DNA from: Rhizophagus sp. LPA8_4_AMF
Lineage: Eukaryota > Glomeromycota > Glomeromycetes > Glomerales > Glomeraceae
NCBI GenBank assembly: GCA_021464525.1
Contig: JADRCO010000319.1
Span: 1-37,855 of the forward strand
DNA length: 37,855 nucleotides
Direction of reading: 5' to 3'
Positions 34,191-37,855 of this stretch are shown piece by piece (position 1 is the first letter of the stretch; every line of letters starts with the position of its first letter). Under the pieces are notes generated by a model, which saw nothing but the letters and a program-made list of their open reading frames with translations, was not told the DNA's origin and searched no databases. Made by a program: the position numbers and the translations under genes.

Positions 34191-34704
34191 GAAACGTACA
34201 ATACTGCGGACATCAAATTTTAGAAATGTGTAATGTCAATTGTTGTACACGCTTAATAATCCTGTATTTGTATTTATTAATAAATAAATTTTATTCATAT
34301 TTTTTTATCCGAATAATAAACAATAATTTAACTAATATTGGTTAAATTATTATTTTTTTTTCCGGCTTGATAAATGCATGTAATATAGATATAAGAATTT
34401 TTTCTTCTGCACTACAAAAGGTGCAATTTATAGTATATTATTTTAATTTACTTATTTTGGATTAAGGATTAAACATCTATTTTGGAGTTGAATTTATCAT
34501 GTTTTCCGTTACATTCATAGAAAGAGGAACTGCGGGTATTCCTGTATTAGTGTGAATTTATTATTAAAATGAAACACCAAATCTTACAGAAAAATCTTTT
34601 AAACACAAATAATATGTAATAATAAGAACTACTACTCCAACATTTAAGTTTAATTTTTCTTTTTAGCAGTGAAGTAGAATTTATAAATGTTTATTAGCGA
34701 TATC

Positions 34705-34800
34705 ACGGTTCCATTACAGTATTTCCATATTATAAAAAATAAAAGTAAATCAATATTCAAATTTAATAATTACCCAGTCTGGTAACTTGCATAGTATATA
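34705..34800 (-). pseudogene. 5' tip relic of a further family copy (L)
   Basis: Plus-strand CGGTTCCATTACAGTATTTCC AT-rich tip (about 34709-34731) resembles the start region of copies H and K. It is followed by AAAAGTAAATC and then CCCAGTCTGGTAA at 34773-34785, the upstream module of I and J. Nothing convincing of the gene body remains to the left. Confidence 0.4.
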
Positions 34801-34984
34801 TGTAGTGAACGCTACCGAAGGTACACCGAAATATCATATGAAAATTTAAAATAATGAATGCTATTTGTCACCATTATATAGTACAACTCTCATTTTACAC
34901 GGGTGCGTATAAAATAACACTCTTTACAAATCATAATTTAAATTATAAGCTCGTAGAATATATTCAAAAGAAGTAAAAGTATTA

Positions 34985-35268
34985 CTGATTAGTATATTAC
35001 TGTAGTGATTTCCGCTTTACTACAAAGCGAACGGATATAGGAATTAGATAATATTATCACCAATAATCTTTGAAATTTTGTTTACAATCGTATTTATTTA
35101 TTTGATGAACTTTAAAAATTCGTAAGAGTATTTGTTTCATCGTGAAAGATCAATACTTAATTACATTATTGCAGAATCTCTTTTTTCATTTTTTGATTTT
35201 TTTTTAATCGAACATTTATTTGAACAATCATCAAGATGAACGCTTCCATGATATTGTGGTATTTACAT
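34985..35268 (-). pseudogene. 5' fragment relic of a family copy (K)
   Basis: The plus-strand block TTTCCGCTTTACTACAAAGC at about 35010-35029, then GCGAACGGA, matches the copy H segment encoding FRSHCDKAEI. The right end, AAGATGAACGCTTCCATGAT (35233-35252) and TTGTGGTATTTACAT, matches the H start region (HPDEW back to the ATG). The material between is deleted or unrecognisable. The upstream module CCAGTCCGACAA is at 35307-35318. Dead fragment. Confidence 0.6.
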
Positions 35269-36678
35269 ATTACAAAAGTAAAAGTAAATTGTAAGACTTT
35301 TTAATTCCAGTCCGACAACTTGTATAGTAGTAATGTTTGTAAATAGTGACTTGATACTGAACATATCACCAAAAAATACATTCATATTAGTACGTATACA
35401 CAAGTAACACGAGTATTTGTACTCCCAAACCGGAGATAGTGTGCGATAATCTACTGTAAATATAATCTAATTCCTTATATTAACTAACAAAGAAAAACGT
35501 GGATCAATAAAGTGAATAAAGAGCTACAATTCTTGATTTGAATATTTGTTCTTTTATTACCTAATAAACCTCCGAACATCCACGCACCTTTTGGACGTGA
35601 CTTGCGAGATCTAATCTTCTATATCTTCTATATCATACTTCCAACCATATCACTCACACGTTCTCTATAAATAAAAACAGGTAAAGTAGATAGATTATTA
35701 AAAGTAACTATACTTAAATCAAACATCAAATTCGCAGGCCGAATAAATTTACGAAATAACACACTTTCGCTTCTGTTTAGTAGCAACTCAGTTTGCTCAA
35801 CGGGTAAGTTTTAATTGGTATTGGATAAAATGAAGCTAATAAGGCTAAAGCTAAACTCGTAACAGTGTTGTCTCTTAACATTTCAGTTGCTGGACTCGTT
35901 GGATTAACTGAGGATATTTTGTATGTTACTTGTTGATTTTATAATTAGTTTGATATTAAACGTAATAAAATACAATATTGCCGCTTTAAAAAATTTTTCG
36001 CTTCATTTCGATAAACACTCTTTAACTTTGAAATTACACTTTAGATCACGTTTCTTACTCTAATCCTTACTTGAAAGAATTTGAAAGGTTTGAAGATGGA
36101 TTTATTTAATTATGATTGATAAAAGTGCTAGCTCACTAGCCATAGATATAAACAATAAAAGGATGGATTTATAGAACAATATGAAAATATTCACTATACA
36201 TAATAAAGGGAATTTTTTACCGTTTAAGCCTCATTTATTACTGATTATTACTTCCTTTCATTTACTTGGCAAAACGGTACAATTTATAAATAAGTGATCC
36301 GAATGATCCGCTGTAATGGAAAATACTGATTGTTATCCAAGAAAGGAAAAATTAATTGTACCCGAGTATTTTACAAAATAAAATTACATAATACCGTGGT
36401 ATTTAGGGGATGATTTAGTAATATTACTATTCTGTAAAGAGATTTCAAAATTCTTTATTATATAAATAATATATCATACAACCAATAAATCCGTATTTAT
36501 TATTAATAAATTTTCACACTAGAAAAATGTTGTTAAATATCAAAAGATACAATCCAGTTCGGATGTAAAAAATAATACCCTGTCGCACTAAGTGTCACTC
36601 ATGATTACCTTCATACTAATTTTGAAAATTGCGAGTGATTAGCTGAGTTTAAAATGACCAGGAATCTTCGTTTACTTA

Positions 36679-36706
36679 TTTCCCGGCCTCATAGATAGCC
36701 GGGAAA
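36679..36706. repeat. Short perfect inverted repeat (9-bp arms)
   Basis: TTTCCCGGC (36679-36687) and GCCGGGAAA (36698-36706) with a 10-nt loop. It is GC-rich for this region and lies 72 bp before the larger foldback. Confidence 0.7.
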
Positions 36707-36778
36707 TTCCTAATTTTAGTTTAAAATAGTTAAAAATAGTTAATCACATGTTAAATATAATTAGTGACACGTCCTGCA

Positions 36779-36880
36779 TTTATTCCATGGGGAGGAAATG
36801 GGAATACTATGGTTTTTTTCCCGTAAATAATACGTAGGGAAAAAAATCACAGTATTACCATTTCCTCCCCATGGAATAAA
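36779..36880. repeat. Foldback element, 44-bp arms, 14-bp spacer
   Basis: The left arm 36779-36822 begins TTTATTCCATGGGGAGGAAA. The right arm 36837-36880 is its reverse complement with 3 mismatches in 44. The spacer (36823-36836) carries no gene. The arms are much more GC-rich than the flanks. Consistent with a MITE or foldback element or a hairpin transcript; no clear target-site duplication is seen. Confidence 0.85.
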
Positions 36881-37855
36881 TAATACAACTATTAATCAGA
36901 ATTCAGAACTTCCCATCTATCATCCCTCCAGTAAATAAAACCGATAAAAAATTATATATATAAAAAGATCTGATAAAAATATGGATGTTCTGCGGTACCT
37001 ATAAGGAGACAATTGTCATAGATATGTATGTAATTTGTTCGGTTTCAACTTAACGGAAAATTCAACACGTTTTCAGTTGGCAAAATTTTCTAAATAAAAT
37101 ATACCGTCTTTGATCAAGCACCATGGGTAAAGTTATCTCCATCAACGTCAGTTGGTAGGACGTGTAAAAGTTGGAAAGTCCATTAATTTTATTAATGAGT
37201 AGTTTGACATTTAAGTATCCTAATATTTCATAGCCCAATTCTAATTGAATTTACTTTGAAGAGTTTTATTTCTACATTACAAAGCAAATAATTGAGTACT
37301 ATGAAAATACAACAATGTACCTGCGCATATATTTATGTGCTACTAAATAATACAATTGAGTTTATATAACATTTAGGGGGTGTCAAATTTCATACATCAT
37401 GCTCATCATTATCAAAAGGTTTACAACTCGTAAGCTCACATATTCATGCCAATTCTATATATCCGTTTCTTTTGAAAAGTCACGCTTTAAATATTTTTGG
37501 TGCAATATAAGGTATTACTCCATAAGTCCCATTATTTGAAAAGCATCATTTACTAGTTGTGATACGGTAATCCTAAGTCTTTAAATTTCCAATATGTTGA
37601 TATTAACATATTTTCACTAGGAATATCTTATTAGAGTGTTGCTAACTTGCCCCTCGGGTTAAATAACCCAGGTTAAATCACCCCCCCATAAAAATAATTT
37701 TATAAATTTAATATTTCATAATTAATAATTTTTATTTTTCGCAAAAATAAAAAAAATAAACTTTATTTATAGTTATATTTTTAATTATTTATTATAGGAC
37801 TGGTAGTAAATAAGTGACCAAAAAAAAGGAATAAAATAAAGAGAAAAATAAAGGG

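Larger units (their letters stand above)
35319..37855. other. Gene-poor right end
   Basis: No supportable gene. It holds two inverted repeats (listed separately) and a possible degraded tubulin-like scrap near 37120-37175 (see findings). The terminal 200 bp are simple A/T-rich sequence preceded by GGGTTAAATAACCC at about 37657-37670. Confidence 0.35.

Overview
The window is strongly AT-rich eukaryotic DNA. It has short spliceosomal introns (GT..AG, mostly about 50-100 bp), many homopolymer runs, Asn/Asp-rich coding tracts, and long gene-poor stretches with transposon relics. The F-box/LRR gene, the fungal-type glutathione synthetase and the SWIM-finger (MULE-type) transposase relic fit an early-diverging fungus. 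A Glomeromycotina genome such as Rhizophagus is my best guess, by inference only.

The window is dominated by one multicopy gene family. Each intact member has four exons with fixed intron phases (0, 1, 0) and encodes about 330-370 aa. The N-terminal alpha-helical domain of about 150 aa resembles a retrotransposon Gag/capsid domain, and a C-terminal beta-trefoil of MIR type follows it. I find seven intact copies: A 1896-3118(-), B 3572-4785(-), D 6979-8189(-), E 13322-14589(+), G 17230-18482(+), H 28254-29552(-) and I 30980-32349(-). There are also five broken copies or relics: C 5328-6497(-), F 15832-16870(+), J 32862-34042(-), L near 34705-34800(-) and K 34985-35268(-).

Layout. 1-910: decayed MULE-type transposase C-terminus. 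1896-8189: tandem minus-strand array A-D with a period of about 1.7 kb. 8411-10597(+): F-box/LRR gene diverging from copy D. 10884-13050(-): ten-exon glutathione synthetase, tail to tail with the F-box gene and divergent from copy E across a promoter region holding a 46-bp direct repeat. 13322-18482: copies E, F and G on plus. 18483-22490: gene-poor, with a Ty3/gypsy reverse-transcriptase scrap. 22491-25698(+): ten-exon metallopeptidase of thermolysin (M4) type with no signal peptide. 25699-28253: gene-poor, with hairpin repeats. 28254-35268: a second minus-strand array H-L. 35269-37855: gene-poor, with a 44-bp-arm inverted repeat.

Degenerate copies of the 5' end of the F-box gene lie between B and C and between C and D. 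The unit that was duplicated was therefore the MIR-family gene plus the divergent promoter plus the start of the F-box gene. B and D share a 223-bp identical tract spanning an exon and an intron, which points to gene conversion. The cluster looks like a birth-and-death locus of Gag-MIR fusion genes beside two ordinary genes. Its biological role cannot be read from the sequence.
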